Origin: Candidatus Anammoximicrobium sp.
GTDB lineage: Bacteria; Planctomycetota; Planctomycetia; Pirellulales; Pirellulaceae
Assembly (NCBI GenBank): GCA_012515235.1
Contig: JAAYYU010000255.1
Span: forward strand, 1-64,000
Direction: 5' to 3'
Length of the DNA stretch: 64,000 nucleotides
The notes below the pieces were generated by a model, which saw nothing but the letters and a program-made list of their open reading frames with translations, was not told where the DNA came from and ran no database searches. Below are positions 17,097-25,277 of this stretch, in pieces. The position numbers and the translations under genes were made by a program. How positions within the stretch are numbered: the first letter of the stretch is position 1; each line of letters starts with the position of its first letter.

Positions 17097-19640
17097 CTAC
17101 GGTCCGCCGGGGGCCACGGTGACGCCGTCCAGCGGCTTGCCGTCCGGCGTTACGGCCCGACAGCAGACGGACCACTCGCCGCCGCTCTGGGTGACTTTGA
17201 TCAGCAACGTGTTGACCCCCTGCTTCAGTTTGACGTTGGCCTTGTCCTGGCCGGGCAAGCAGGGACGCGTGGCGTTGTTGGCCTGGACGACTTGGCCGTT
17301 CAGCCAGACCTTGATGCCGTCGTCGCTGCCGAGTTCAAGGACGGCGTCTTGCTCCTGGGACGACGCCAGTTGTGTCTTTAGATACGCCGCGCGGTCGTGG
17401 CCGCCGAAAATCTTGTCCAGTTCGACCAACCCGGGCTTGCCCTCGGGCGGCACGGTGACCGGACGCCATTCGGCCTGGCCGTCCGGTTTTTCCGGCGCAA
17501 AGGCCACGTCGAACAAGGCCGATCCGTTCTTGCCGGATTCGGTGTACGGTCCAGCCAGGAGCCACGCGACGAGGAAGCCTTCCGGTGATTGGCCGGCGTT
17601 CTGCACGGCCTTGATCGCCTCTTCCGCTTGACGCTTGATGTCGTCGCTCGCCGCCTCCGCGTGGATCGCCTGCAGGGCGGCCAGCGCCTGCTGGCTGTAC
17701 ACCGCGCCCAACTGCCGGGCCAGTCGGATCGTGGCCGCCGTGGCGTCGTCCTTCAACTCAGCCTCCCGCCCGGCGGCCTGCAACAGTTCCAACGCGCCCA
17801 ACGCGGGCAAGTCGGCCAAGCCGGCAATCGCTTGCCGTTTCTCCTCGGCACGCTGGGCCGCTTCCAGCACGCTGCGATAGATGTCCAAGCGTTGCGTCAT
17901 CGGCAGGTCTTTTCGATTGGCCAGCCGCAGGCACCCGTCGCGCAGGGCCAGCACGGCGTAGCTGGCCTTGTCCGTCGTTTTGGCCAATTCAACCAGCCAG
18001 GGCACGACCGCCGGTTCGGGCCAGGCAATCAGCGTCCGGATCGCCCGGTCACGAACCGTTTCGTCAGGATCGTGCGCGGCGCGGCGGGCGGCATTCAAGG
18101 CCTCTTCGCCGGAAGTGTAGGCCAATTGCTCCAAGACGGCGATGCGCGCGGCCGGCGTGGCGGCCTGGCCCAGCGCGGCCACCAGCGGTCCGGCCGCCGC
18201 CGCTTTGTCCTCGGCCCGCGAACAGACGGCTTTCACCGCTTCCCCCGCCGCGCCGCGCACGTCGGCGTTGTCGGTGCGGATCAGCACGGCGGCCAGCGGC
18301 GCCAGTTGCTCCGTGGTGCCCAGGACCGCCAGCGCGCGTACGGCTTCGACCGCCAAGGCCGCGTCGGCGCCGCCTGCCAGTCGGGCCAGCTCCGGCAAGG
18401 CCGCTTCCACTCGCCGCGCGGCGACGGCGGCCAGCACCACGGCGCGATCCGGGGCCGGAGACGATTCGATCATCCGCACCAGCGCGTCGTTCACGCCCGG
18501 CTGGCTCATCCGCTCCAGCACGCCGCGGGCCGCGTCCGCCACGGCGGCCGGTTCGGCCTGGGCCAACTTGACGACCAGCGGCACGTCGGCCGCTGTGCCG
18601 TGCAGCGTCAGGCACTCCAACGCCGCCACGCGCAGTTCGGTTTCTCCGCCGGCCTCAAGCACTTTCAAGACTCCCGTTCGCGCGGCCACGTCGGGCTCGG
18701 CGGCCAGGATTCCCAGCAATCGCAACTGTCCGGCCGGAGTCAGGGCCGGCAACTCGGCTGCCGCCTGGTCCTTCCAGGCTCGGTTCGGGCTGGTCGCCAA
18801 CGCCGCCAGCGCCGCCGCGTGCAGGGCCGCGTCGTCGGTCTGGATCGCCGCCACGATCCGTTTCGCCGCTTCCGAAGCGGGCAGCGTTCCCAGCAGCCCC
18901 TTGAAAGCCGCCACGCGAATGGCCTCCGACTGCTGCGGCAGCATCAACGACCGGTACAAGGCGGTCGCCGGTTCCGTCTTGCCCGTGGCGGCCAGGCGGT
19001 GGGCGGCAGCGATCCGGGCACGCGCCAACGTGCGAGCCGATTCCGTCGGAACCTGCAGGCCGTCCAGCGCCCGCGCTGCCTGCTCCGTCCCGATTTCGCC
19101 CAGGGCGCTGATCGCGGCGCCGGCAAGCGCTGCGTCGTGGTCGTTAGCCAGGGAGCGCAAGGCGTCCACGGCGTCCGCGTCCCGCCGAGCGGCGAGCGAC
19201 GAGATGACGCCGGTCAAAAGCTTGCCTTTCACTTGAGACAACGCCTCGCGCAACGCCGCTCCGGCGGCCGGATGGACCATCGGCTCCAACGCCATGCGGG
19301 CCGGGTGCGACAAATCCGCATCCGCCAGCAGCCCCGCCAGGGCGGGGACGCAGTCGGCGGAACCGACCACGGCCAGCCAGCGGCAGATCGACCGCTTGGC
19401 GCCCTTCGGCGTGTCCGGCGATTGAAGCAGCGGCAGCAACCGGGCCTCGATCGTCCGGTAGTCCGCCGGCGCCGTCTTGCGGATCTGGTCTTCGATCTGC
19501 GCCAGCGGCTGACGGTTCTGTCCGAAGTCCCATTTCGCCAGCGCCTGATAAGGATCGGCGGCCGGTTCCTGCGCCCGCACCGCGTTCAGCGCCGGCAGGA
19601 CCATCAAAGCGACAACGACGGTAAGGAATCCCGATTTCAT
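17097..19640 (-). CDS. Exported HEAT-repeat protein with C-terminal beta-sandwich
   Basis: An 847-aa protein starting at 19640, after AGAGGGGAG. The signal peptide is MKSGFLTVVVALMVLPALNAVRA, with cleavage likely after ...VRAQ. Residues about 60-640 are alanine- and leucine-rich alpha-alpha repeats of HEAT/PBS-lyase type (for example AISALGEIGTEQAARAL). The C-terminal ~150 residues (WLLAGPYTESG ... VLELGSDDGIKVWLNGQVV ... KLKQGVNTLLIKV) form a ligand-binding-like beta-sandwich frequent in planctomycete secreted proteins. HEAT arrays serve as protein-binding scaffolds. No catalytic motif is seen. The protein probably acts in the periplasm or at the cell surface. The partner is unknown. Confidence 0.7.
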   Translation of the reverse strand: MKSGFLTVVVALMVLPALNAVRAQEPAADPYQALAKWDFGQNRQPLAQIEDQIRKTAPADYRTIEARLLPLLQSPDTPKGAKRSICRWLAVVGSADCVPALAGLLADADLSHPARMALEPMVHPAAGAALREALSQVKGKLLTGVISSLAARRDADAVDALRSLANDHDAALAGAAISALGEIGTEQAARALDGLQVPTESARTLARARIAAAHRLAATGKTEPATALYRSLMLPQQSEAIRVAAFKGLLGTLPASEAAKRIVAAIQTDDAALHAAALAALATSPNRAWKDQAAAELPALTPAGQLRLLGILAAEPDVAARTGVLKVLEAGGETELRVAALECLTLHGTAADVPLVVKLAQAEPAAVADAARGVLERMSQPGVNDALVRMIESSPAPDRAVVLAAVAARRVEAALPELARLAGGADAALAVEAVRALAVLGTTEQLAPLAAVLIRTDNADVRGAAGEAVKAVCSRAEDKAAAAGPLVAALGQAATPAARIAVLEQLAYTSGEEALNAARRAAHDPDETVRDRAIRTLIAWPEPAVVPWLVELAKTTDKASYAVLALRDGCLRLANRKDLPMTQRLDIYRSVLEAAQRAEEKRQAIAGLADLPALGALELLQAAGREAELKDDATAATIRLARQLGAVYSQQALAALQAIHAEAASDDIKRQAEEAIKAVQNAGQSPEGFLVAWLLAGPYTESGKNGSALFDVAFAPEKPDGQAEWRPVTVPPEGKPGLVELDKIFGGHDRAAYLKTQLASSQEQDAVLELGSDDGIKVWLNGQVVQANNATRPCLPGQDKANVKLKQGVNTLLIKVTQSGGEWSVCCRAVTPDGKPLDGVTVAPGGP

Positions 19641-19740
19641 GACGCTCGCTCCCCTCTGATCTTTCTCACGCTGAGACTCCGCGGCCGGCAGTCCGCGACT
19701 CAAACAAACTACGTCCCGCCTTCGCAAAACACCCCCGCTA

Positions 19741-19782
19741 CGCTCAGTCCCACGCTCAGTCCCACGCTCAGCCCACGCTCAG
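19741..19782. repeat. Short 11-12 bp tandem repeat overlapping a stop codon
   Basis: CGCTCAG recurs at 19741, 19753, 19765 and 19776 within a CCCACGCTCAGT unit. The array reaches the TGA of the Gfo/Idh/MocA gene at 19779, so it forms the start of that gene's 3' untranslated region. Confidence 0.7.
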
Positions 19783-21092
19783 CCCCACGGTTCCCGCTTC
19801 GCCCGGCCCAGCATCGTCGTGGCGGTCGGGTCGTCCAGGATTTCTTCCGTGTTCGGGTTCCAGCGGATTGTGCGTCCCAGCGCGATCGCGATCACGCACA
19901 GGTGTCCCACGCTGGCCGACCGGTGGGCCACTTCAGCGGGCGTGATCGTCGGACGGCGGGAAATGACGCAATCGATGAAGTTGCCGATGTGGTTATTCGA
20001 GCGGTACAGGTTGATTTCGTCCGAGCCGATCGTGTCTTTCAGCAGGCTTTTGGGTTCCGCGTCAAAACCGCCGCGATCGACCCACACCCAGCCATCGGTG
20101 CCGATCCACTTCGCGCCCATCCGGTGCTGGCCTTCGGCATTCTGGACGATCAGTTTCACTCCGCTGGCATAGGTACACTCGATGCGGTACCGCGTGGCGG
20201 CGTCCCAGATGCCCGTTGGCGGGAATTCGGCGCGGATCGGATGGAACTCGACGGGTCCCGTGGTTTCCGTGCCCAATCCCCACTGGGCGATGTCGCCGTG
20301 ATGCCCGATCCAGTCCATGAGTTGTCCGCCGCCGTAGTCCATCTGCCAGCGCCAGTTCCAATGGGTGCGATCGGCCGAGTAGGGCGCCCAGGGCGCGGGG
20401 CCGCACCAGAAATCGTAGTCCATGTCCGGCGGCGGGTCGGTGAAGGGGGCGTGGCCGCCACCGCTGCCCGTGGGCAGTCCGACCTCGACCGTCTGCACTT
20501 TGCCAATGCGTCCGTTGCGGACCAGTTCGCAGGCAAAGCGGTAATTGCCCGTGGACCGTTGCCACGAGCCGGTCTGCCAGATCCGGCCGTACTGGTTCAC
20601 GGCGTCGACCATCGCGCGGCCTTCCCGCAGATCGTGGCTGAACGGTTTCTCGCCGTAGATATCCTTGCCCGACTTGGCCGACAGGATGGCCGGGATCGCG
20701 TGCCAGTGGTCGGGCGTAGCCAGCGAAATGGCGTCGATATCGTCCCGCGCGATCAGATCGCGAAAGTCCGGATACGACGCACAGTCTTGGTTGTTGTAGA
20801 CCTCGTTCACCCGCCGCTGCGTGCGTTCGGCGTGGTTCCGGTCCACGTCGCTCACCGCCGCGACTTGGCACCGGGAATCACCCAGGAATCCGCCTAGGTT
20901 GCCGTTGCCCTGGCCGCCGGTGCCGATCGCCCCGATCGTGATCCGGTTGCTGGGCGCGGGGCGTCCGTCGGCCCCCAACGCCGAGGCCGGCACGATGACC
21001 GGAAGCCCAAACACGGAACTGGCTGCCGCCGCCCCCTGCAAAAACCGCCGACGACTGAGTGAGTGTCTGAAAGTCATGCGTCTGAAAGCCAT
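19779..21092 (-). CDS. Tat-exported Gfo/Idh/MocA family oxidoreductase
   Basis: A 437-aa protein; GGAGCGTGGCTC precedes the ATG at 21092, with a second ATG five codons later. The leader SLSRRRFLQGAAAASS is a twin-arginine signal. ITIGAIGTGGQGNGN is the NAD(P)-binding Rossmann motif. YGEKPFSHD carries the catalytic EKP lysine, and DWIGHHGDIAQWG carries the downstream histidines. The family oxidises or rearranges sugars and sugar derivatives using a tightly bound nicotinamide; Tat export suggests folding with the cofactor before transport. Such exported paralogues are numerous in planctomycetes. A promoter match lies upstream. Substrate unknown. Confidence 0.88.
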   Translation of the reverse strand: MAFRRMTFRHSLSRRRFLQGAAAASSVFGLPVIVPASALGADGRPAPSNRITIGAIGTGGQGNGNLGGFLGDSRCQVAAVSDVDRNHAERTQRRVNEVYNNQDCASYPDFRDLIARDDIDAISLATPDHWHAIPAILSAKSGKDIYGEKPFSHDLREGRAMVDAVNQYGRIWQTGSWQRSTGNYRFACELVRNGRIGKVQTVEVGLPTGSGGGHAPFTDPPPDMDYDFWCGPAPWAPYSADRTHWNWRWQMDYGGGQLMDWIGHHGDIAQWGLGTETTGPVEFHPIRAEFPPTGIWDAATRYRIECTYASGVKLIVQNAEGQHRMGAKWIGTDGWVWVDRGGFDAEPKSLLKDTIGSDEINLYRSNNHIGNFIDCVISRRPTITPAEVAHRSASVGHLCVIAIALGRTIRWNPNTEEILDDPTATTMLGRAKREPWG

Positions 21093-21175
21093 GAGCCACG
21101 CTCCTTGTCTGGTGCTCTACGTCCGGGAGGTTTCCGAGTCGTTCTTTCTTCGCTGACCGCGGGCTGAACGTCCCG

Positions 21176-21204
21176 ATTGTATCCCGACGGAAGAACCGCA
21201 ACAA
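21176..21204 (-). promoter_or_regulatory. Sigma-70 promoter for the Tat-exported oxidoreductase
   Basis: On the minus strand, TTGTTG (21204-21199), a 17-base spacer and TACAAT (21181-21176), about 83 bases upstream of the ATG at 21092. Confidence 0.55.
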
Positions 21205-21550
21205 CGGACGGGATGCACGACGATACCGCTGCAAGTCGCCCCGAACAAGCCGTGGGGGAGGCCGGAAGGGGCGAGCGGACATTGAAGAATGAAAAGGGAA
21301 AGACGAACCGTGAACAACAGGAAAGGGAAGATGGAAGGGACCTGTTTCGAGGGGGCGAGTTGGAACGTTGAGCCTGGGACGCTGGGGCTGGGACATGCAA
21401 AGAATTGCAGAGCGTTGCAGGGTTCTGCAGATAGCGATGCGGGTGTCCCGAGCGGGCGACCCGCCAGACCGCCTGCCGTTTTTGCCTGAGGGCTACACGT
21501 CAGGACGGGCGGTTCGCTGTCTGGGCGGCGTCAGCGGAAGCACGCGTCTG
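21205..21550. other. Spacer with no recognised feature
   Basis: This lies downstream of the sigma-54 regulator's stop codon. It contains a purine-rich stretch around 21280-21350 and no supported gene. A weak 5-bp inverted repeat CCTGA...TCAGG at 21485-21504 may contribute to termination of the regulator gene but lacks a T-tract. Confidence 0.35.
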
Positions 21551-22903
21551 TTACTGCAGCGAGTAACGATTCATCTTATAGTGCAGTGTCCGCACGCTGA
21601 TCCCCAGCAGTTGCGCGGTGCGTTCGCGATGTTGATGGCAGTTGGCCAGAGCGGCCAGAATGGCCTGTTTTTCCGCCTCTTCGACTGCTTCCTCCAGCGT
21701 GATCACCTCCGATCGCGGCACGGTGCGGAACTCCTGGGGCAGGTCTTCGGCGTGGATCGTCGGGCTTTCGACCGTCACCACCAGTCGCTCCATCAGGTTT
21801 CGCAGTTGGCGTACGTTGCCCGGCCACGGGTGATCGCACAGGACACGCATGGCGGCGGGGGCGACCCGGCGGGACGGCCCGCCGTAGCGCTGCTCGGCTT
21901 GCTGCAAGCAATGTTCAACCAGCGGCGGGATATCGTCGCGGCGTTGGCGCAGGGGCGGAATCCGCAGGGGCACCACGTTGATCCGGTAATACAGATCCTG
22001 TCGGAACCTGTTTTCGGCCGCCAATTCGTCCAGGTCCCGATTGGTGGCCGCGATCAGCCGCACGTCGATCGGAATGGAGACCTCGCCTCCCAGCCGGCGG
22101 AGTTCCCGCTGTTCCAGCAGTCGCAAGAGATCGACTTGGGTCTTCGGCGGCATTTCTCCGATTTCGTCGAGAAACAAGGTCCCCCCGTCGGCCATTTCAA
22201 ACCAGCCTGGCTTCTGGCGAGTAGCTCCGCTGTAAGCGCCTTTTTCGTAGCCGAACAATTCGCTTTCGACCAGCGTTTCGGGCAGGGCGCCGACATTGGC
22301 GGCGATGAACGGCCGGCCCTTCCGAGCGCTCAGATTATGGATCGCGCGGGCCACCAGTTCCTTGCCCGTGCCGCTTTCGCCTTGGACGAGCACCGTCACG
22401 TCGGCGTTGGCCACCTGGCGAATCCGATCGAACACGTGCTGCATGGCGGCGCTGTGCCCCACCATGTCGGGGAATTCTCCCATCGCATCCAACCGCGCCC
22501 GCAACCGCCGGTTCTCCTCAACCAGCCGGTAATGGGCAAACGCCTTGCGGACCTGCAACCGCAGCATGTTCAGGTCTACGGGCTTGGCGACGAAGTCGTG
22601 GGCTCCCAACCGCATCGCCTCGACCGCCGTCTCGATCGTGCCGTGCGCGGTGATTACCAAGACGACCGTTTCGGGGCGCGATTCCTTGATTTGGCGGAGC
22701 AGTTCCAGGCCGGACAATCGCCCCGACATTTTCAAATCGGTGATGACCACCTGCTGGTGCTGCTGCTGAAACAGGGTCCAAGCTTCTTCGGCATCCTGGG
22801 CGGTGGCCAAGTCATCGGCTTCGCCCGCGAGCCCTTTCGCCAGGCCGGCACGGATGTTCGGCTCGTCGTCGACAATCAGAATTCGAAAACCGTGCTGTGT
22901 CAT
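21551..22903 (-). CDS. Sigma-54-dependent two-component response regulator (NtrC family)
   Basis: A 450-aa regulator with the full NtrC layout. The receiver domain (1-120) has phospho-acceptor Asp56 in VVITDLKMS and switch Lys108. The AAA+ sigma-54 activation domain (about 145-380) has Walker A GESGTGKE and Walker B GGTLFLDEIGEM. A C-terminal Fis-type helix-turn-helix (RERTAQLLGISVRTLHYKM) completes it. The sigma-54-contacting GAFTGA loop reads GAYSGA (222-227), an unusual variant. When phosphorylated, such proteins bind upstream sites and drive open-complex formation by sigma-54 RNA polymerase. Its start overlaps the kinase stop by 4 bases (ATGA type), so the pair is translationally coupled. 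A good sigma-54 promoter lies just across the divergent spacer, the likely target. Confidence 0.93.
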   Translation of the reverse strand: MTQHGFRILIVDDEPNIRAGLAKGLAGEADDLATAQDAEEAWTLFQQQHQQVVITDLKMSGRLSGLELLRQIKESRPETVVLVITAHGTIETAVEAMRLGAHDFVAKPVDLNMLRLQVRKAFAHYRLVEENRRLRARLDAMGEFPDMVGHSAAMQHVFDRIRQVANADVTVLVQGESGTGKELVARAIHNLSARKGRPFIAANVGALPETLVESELFGYEKGAYSGATRQKPGWFEMADGGTLFLDEIGEMPPKTQVDLLRLLEQRELRRLGGEVSIPIDVRLIAATNRDLDELAAENRFRQDLYYRINVVPLRIPPLRQRRDDIPPLVEHCLQQAEQRYGGPSRRVAPAAMRVLCDHPWPGNVRQLRNLMERLVVTVESPTIHAEDLPQEFRTVPRSEVITLEEAVEEAEKQAILAALANCHQHRERTAQLLGISVRTLHYKMNRYSLQ

Positions 22904-24267
22904 GCTTCGTCTCGAGGGGGTTCCAAGGGCAAGGTGATGCGAAAGGTCGTGCCCTGGGGGCCGCTCTCAAAGCCCACCTGCCCGCCATGCTGGCCGATCA
23001 GTTTCTCGGTCAAAGCCAGTCCCATGCCTGTGCCCTGGGTCTTCGTCGAAAAGTACGGCTTGAACATTTTCTCCTGCAATTCGGCCGGGATGCCCGATCC
23101 CGTGTCGGACACCTCGACGCTCAAACGGTCCGTTTCGAGCCCGGTGCGCAGCGACAGCGTACCTCCGCCCGGCATGGCTTCCAGCGCATTGATCAACAGG
23201 TTCAAGACTGCCTGTTGAAACTTCTGGGAGTCCAGCGGCACCAGCGGCAGTTCCGTTTCCGGCCTGGAGAACTGGATTTGCACCCCTTGGTTAGCGGCTT
23301 GGGGCGAGATCAGCCGGAGCGACTCGTCCAACACGGCTGGAACGTCCAGCGGCTGCAAATGCAGGCGTTGCAGGCTGGCGAAGCTGCGGAACCCCTCCAA
23401 CACGCCGTTCAGCCGGCAGATCTCTGTTTTCAGGACGCTCAACAGATCGTCCGGCGATTCGGTCGGCGACCGCCCGCGGAGGCGTTCGTCGAGCAATTGA
23501 ATGTGCAAGCTCAAGGCAGTCAAAGGGTTTTTGAGTTCGTGATGGAGTCCCGAGGCCAGCGTTCCCAGGCTGATGAAGCGTTCCATGCGGGCCATGCGTT
23601 CCTCCAGCAGCACGCGTTCCGTGACGTCGCGGAGCAGGAACACGCAGCCCAGCGGTTGGCCGGCGGAATCGTTCAGGAAATGCGCGTCGGCCCGATAGCG
23701 CAGGGACCGGCCATCGCGATGGAGCGTCAAATCGCGGTCGCGGATCGGCAACTGCCGCTGGGCGAGTTGCTGCGACTCCTGTTCCAAGGCCAGGCCCAGC
23801 GGGCAGACCTGGGAAAGCCGCTGGCCCACGCAGTCCGAACCGATCCCCAAGAGCCGGATTGCCGCCGAGTTGACGCCGGTGATCGTGCTGTCGAGATCGC
23901 TGGTGATGACCCCCTGGTCCACGCTGGCCAGAATGTTGTAAGCCAGCGTTTTCACGTCGCGCAACGTCTGCTGGCTGGCGAAATCGCGCCGCCGGAACCA
24001 GACCAGCGTGACGGCGCAGCTGAGCAACGTGATCCAGACCACCACGGCAAACGTCATTTGGAGCAGGACTTCGCTCCGCAGGGCTTGGAGGCCCGCCGTG
24101 GCCAGCGGTTGCGGCTCGTCCGCCCACGCTCCGAGCAGCCGGTACTCGCGTGCGACCAGCAGCAACGCGCCGCTGTTGAGCAGCAACGCCAAAATCACAG
24201 CCCCCAGGACGGCGCTGGTAACCAGTTGGCCAAAGGGACGTTCGTTGGAATGTCTGACCTGAAACAC
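22900..24267 (-). CDS. Membrane-bound PAS sensor histidine kinase
   Basis: A 455-aa kinase beginning at GTG 24267, after AGAGGGAGAAGACG. Two membrane helices (about 14-40 and 68-91) flank a short periplasmic loop of under 30 residues, so large-ligand sensing outside is unlikely. A PAS domain follows (about 108-220). The H-box is LHHELKNPLTAL with phospho-acceptor His243. The ATPase domain has an N-box (LLINALEAMPGG), G1 (DTGSGIP) and G2 (GTGMGLAL), of the NtrB-like type. It should phosphorylate the co-transcribed NtrC-type regulator. The input signal is unknown; given the divergent Ehr operon, redox or energy state sensed by the PAS domain is a plausible guess. Confidence 0.92.
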   Translation of the reverse strand: MFQVRHSNERPFGQLVTSAVLGAVILALLLNSGALLLVAREYRLLGAWADEPQPLATAGLQALRSEVLLQMTFAVVVWITLLSCAVTLVWFRRRDFASQQTLRDVKTLAYNILASVDQGVITSDLDSTITGVNSAAIRLLGIGSDCVGQRLSQVCPLGLALEQESQQLAQRQLPIRDRDLTLHRDGRSLRYRADAHFLNDSAGQPLGCVFLLRDVTERVLLEERMARMERFISLGTLASGLHHELKNPLTALSLHIQLLDERLRGRSPTESPDDLLSVLKTEICRLNGVLEGFRSFASLQRLHLQPLDVPAVLDESLRLISPQAANQGVQIQFSRPETELPLVPLDSQKFQQAVLNLLINALEAMPGGGTLSLRTGLETDRLSVEVSDTGSGIPAELQEKMFKPYFSTKTQGTGMGLALTEKLIGQHGGQVGFESGPQGTTFRITLPLEPPRDEA

Positions 24268-24328
24268 CGTCTTCTCCCTCTACCGCCGCGTTTCATGCAG
24301 CCGCACCCGGCGAAACACGACGGCCTGT

Positions 24329-24358
24329 AGTCTATCGCAAGCAGCCGGACGTTCCCAA
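24329..24358 (-). promoter_or_regulatory. Possible sigma-70 promoter for the kinase-regulator operon
   Basis: On the minus strand, TTGGGA (24358-24353), an 18-base spacer and TAGACT (24334-24329), about 62 bases before the GTG start of the kinase. Confidence 0.4.
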
Positions 24359-24513
24359 GCACCCTGGAGGCCGGCTTCTTGGAAAAGCCGAGCGGCTTCC
24401 GGCGGCGGAGACTCGACGTCAACCCCGAAAGCCCGCCCGCGACGACGCCTCGAAACCCCCCTAATGATTGGGACACGCACGCCACAACGCGATCTGTCCC
24501 GTCGGCAGTTTTT

Positions 24514-24562
24514 TGCAGACTGCGGGAAGACGGTCGAGCGGATTCCAGCGAAGCGTGCAGAC
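24514..24562. promoter_or_regulatory. Candidate activator-binding repeats upstream of the sigma-54 promoter
   Basis: TGCAGAC occurs at 24514-24520 and 24556-24562, 42 bases apart, which is four helical turns. The first lies in TTGCAGACTGC and the second in GTGCAGACCTTGCAG. They are 95-137 bases upstream of the -24 GG, the usual enhancer distance for NtrC-type activators. Assignment rests only on repetition and spacing. Confidence 0.3.
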
Positions 24563-24649
24563 CTTGCAGTTGCTCTCGCCGCACGCGAACGTTGGAAAAC
24601 GGCGGAGAAGGCGGCTGTCACTGCCAAGGTTGTTCAAATAGCCGGCACA

Positions 24650-24666
24650 CGGCACGCGGCTTGCAA
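24650..24666 (+). promoter_or_regulatory. Sigma-54 (-24/-12) promoter for the EIIA-Ehr operon
   Basis: CGGCACG-CGGC-TTGCAA matches the sigma-54 consensus TGGCACG-N4-TTGCW at all but the first base. The invariant GG (24651-24652) and GC (24663-24664) are separated by exactly 10 bases. Transcription would start near 24676, leaving a leader of about 97 bases before the EIIA start. The divergent neighbour is a sigma-54 activator gene, which strongly supports the call. Confidence 0.75.
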
Positions 24667-24772
24667 AGCCTCGATGTCGCCCGCGGATTATCTTCAGCCG
24701 CAGCAGGGTGAACGGGATCAGCGCGGGGCAGCAGCGAATCTCTCCAGTTCAGCAAGAAGGAGGCGGTGACGA

Positions 24773-25267
24773 ATGGCGGCAACCAAGGTGATCGAACGGA
24801 CTGTCGAACTGGCTCGCGTCTTTCCTCCGGAATCCGTTGTGTTCGGGCTGGACGACACTTCCAAACAGGCGGTGGTTTCCACACTGGTCCATCGTTTGGC
24901 GGCGCTGGGAAGCATCCCTCAGAAAGAAGAAGACGGGTTGGTGCGGGCGATCATGGCGCGGGAAATGCTGGGCACGACGGCGTTAGGCAACGGGGTTGCC
25001 TTTCCGCACGTCCGCACGCCGTTGACCAGCGGGCTCATCGGAGCCTTGGGGCTGGAGCCGAAGGGCATCCGTTTTGACGCCCTGGACGGCTCGCCGGTCT
25101 ACGGCGTGTTTCTGCTGTTAGCGCCGGAGAACGTGACCAAGGAGTATTTTGAGGTGTTGGGGCGGATCACGGCGATGGGCAAGGACAAGAGTCTGCGGCT
25201 GCAGCTTCGCGGCTGCCGTTCGCCCGAAGCAGTCGATTTTCTCCTCCGGCAGTTGGACGCTGAGTAG
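24773..25267 (+). CDS. PTS EIIA-type (PtsN-like) regulatory protein
   Basis: A 164-aa single EIIA domain of the nitrogen-PTS/fructose type; AAGGAGG lies about 8 bases before the ATG. GVAFPHVRT carries the phosphorylatable His79. The pattern LVRAIMAREMLGTTALGNG before it and EYFEVLGRITAM after it are typical of EIIA(Ntr). No EIIB or EIIC gene adjoins, so it is regulatory rather than transport-linked. It is first in an eight-gene operon behind a sigma-54 promoter and is followed 10 bases later by a second EIIA gene and then the complex subunits. It probably reports phosphotransfer state to the complex or to its expression. That role is inferred from context. Confidence 0.85.
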   Translation: MAATKVIERTVELARVFPPESVVFGLDDTSKQAVVSTLVHRLAALGSIPQKEEDGLVRAIMAREMLGTTALGNGVAFPHVRTPLTSGLIGALGLEPKGIRFDALDGSPVYGVFLLLAPENVTKEYFEVLGRITAMGKDKSLRLQLRGCRSPEAVDFLLRQLDAE

Positions 25268-25277
25268 GGCAATCCCG

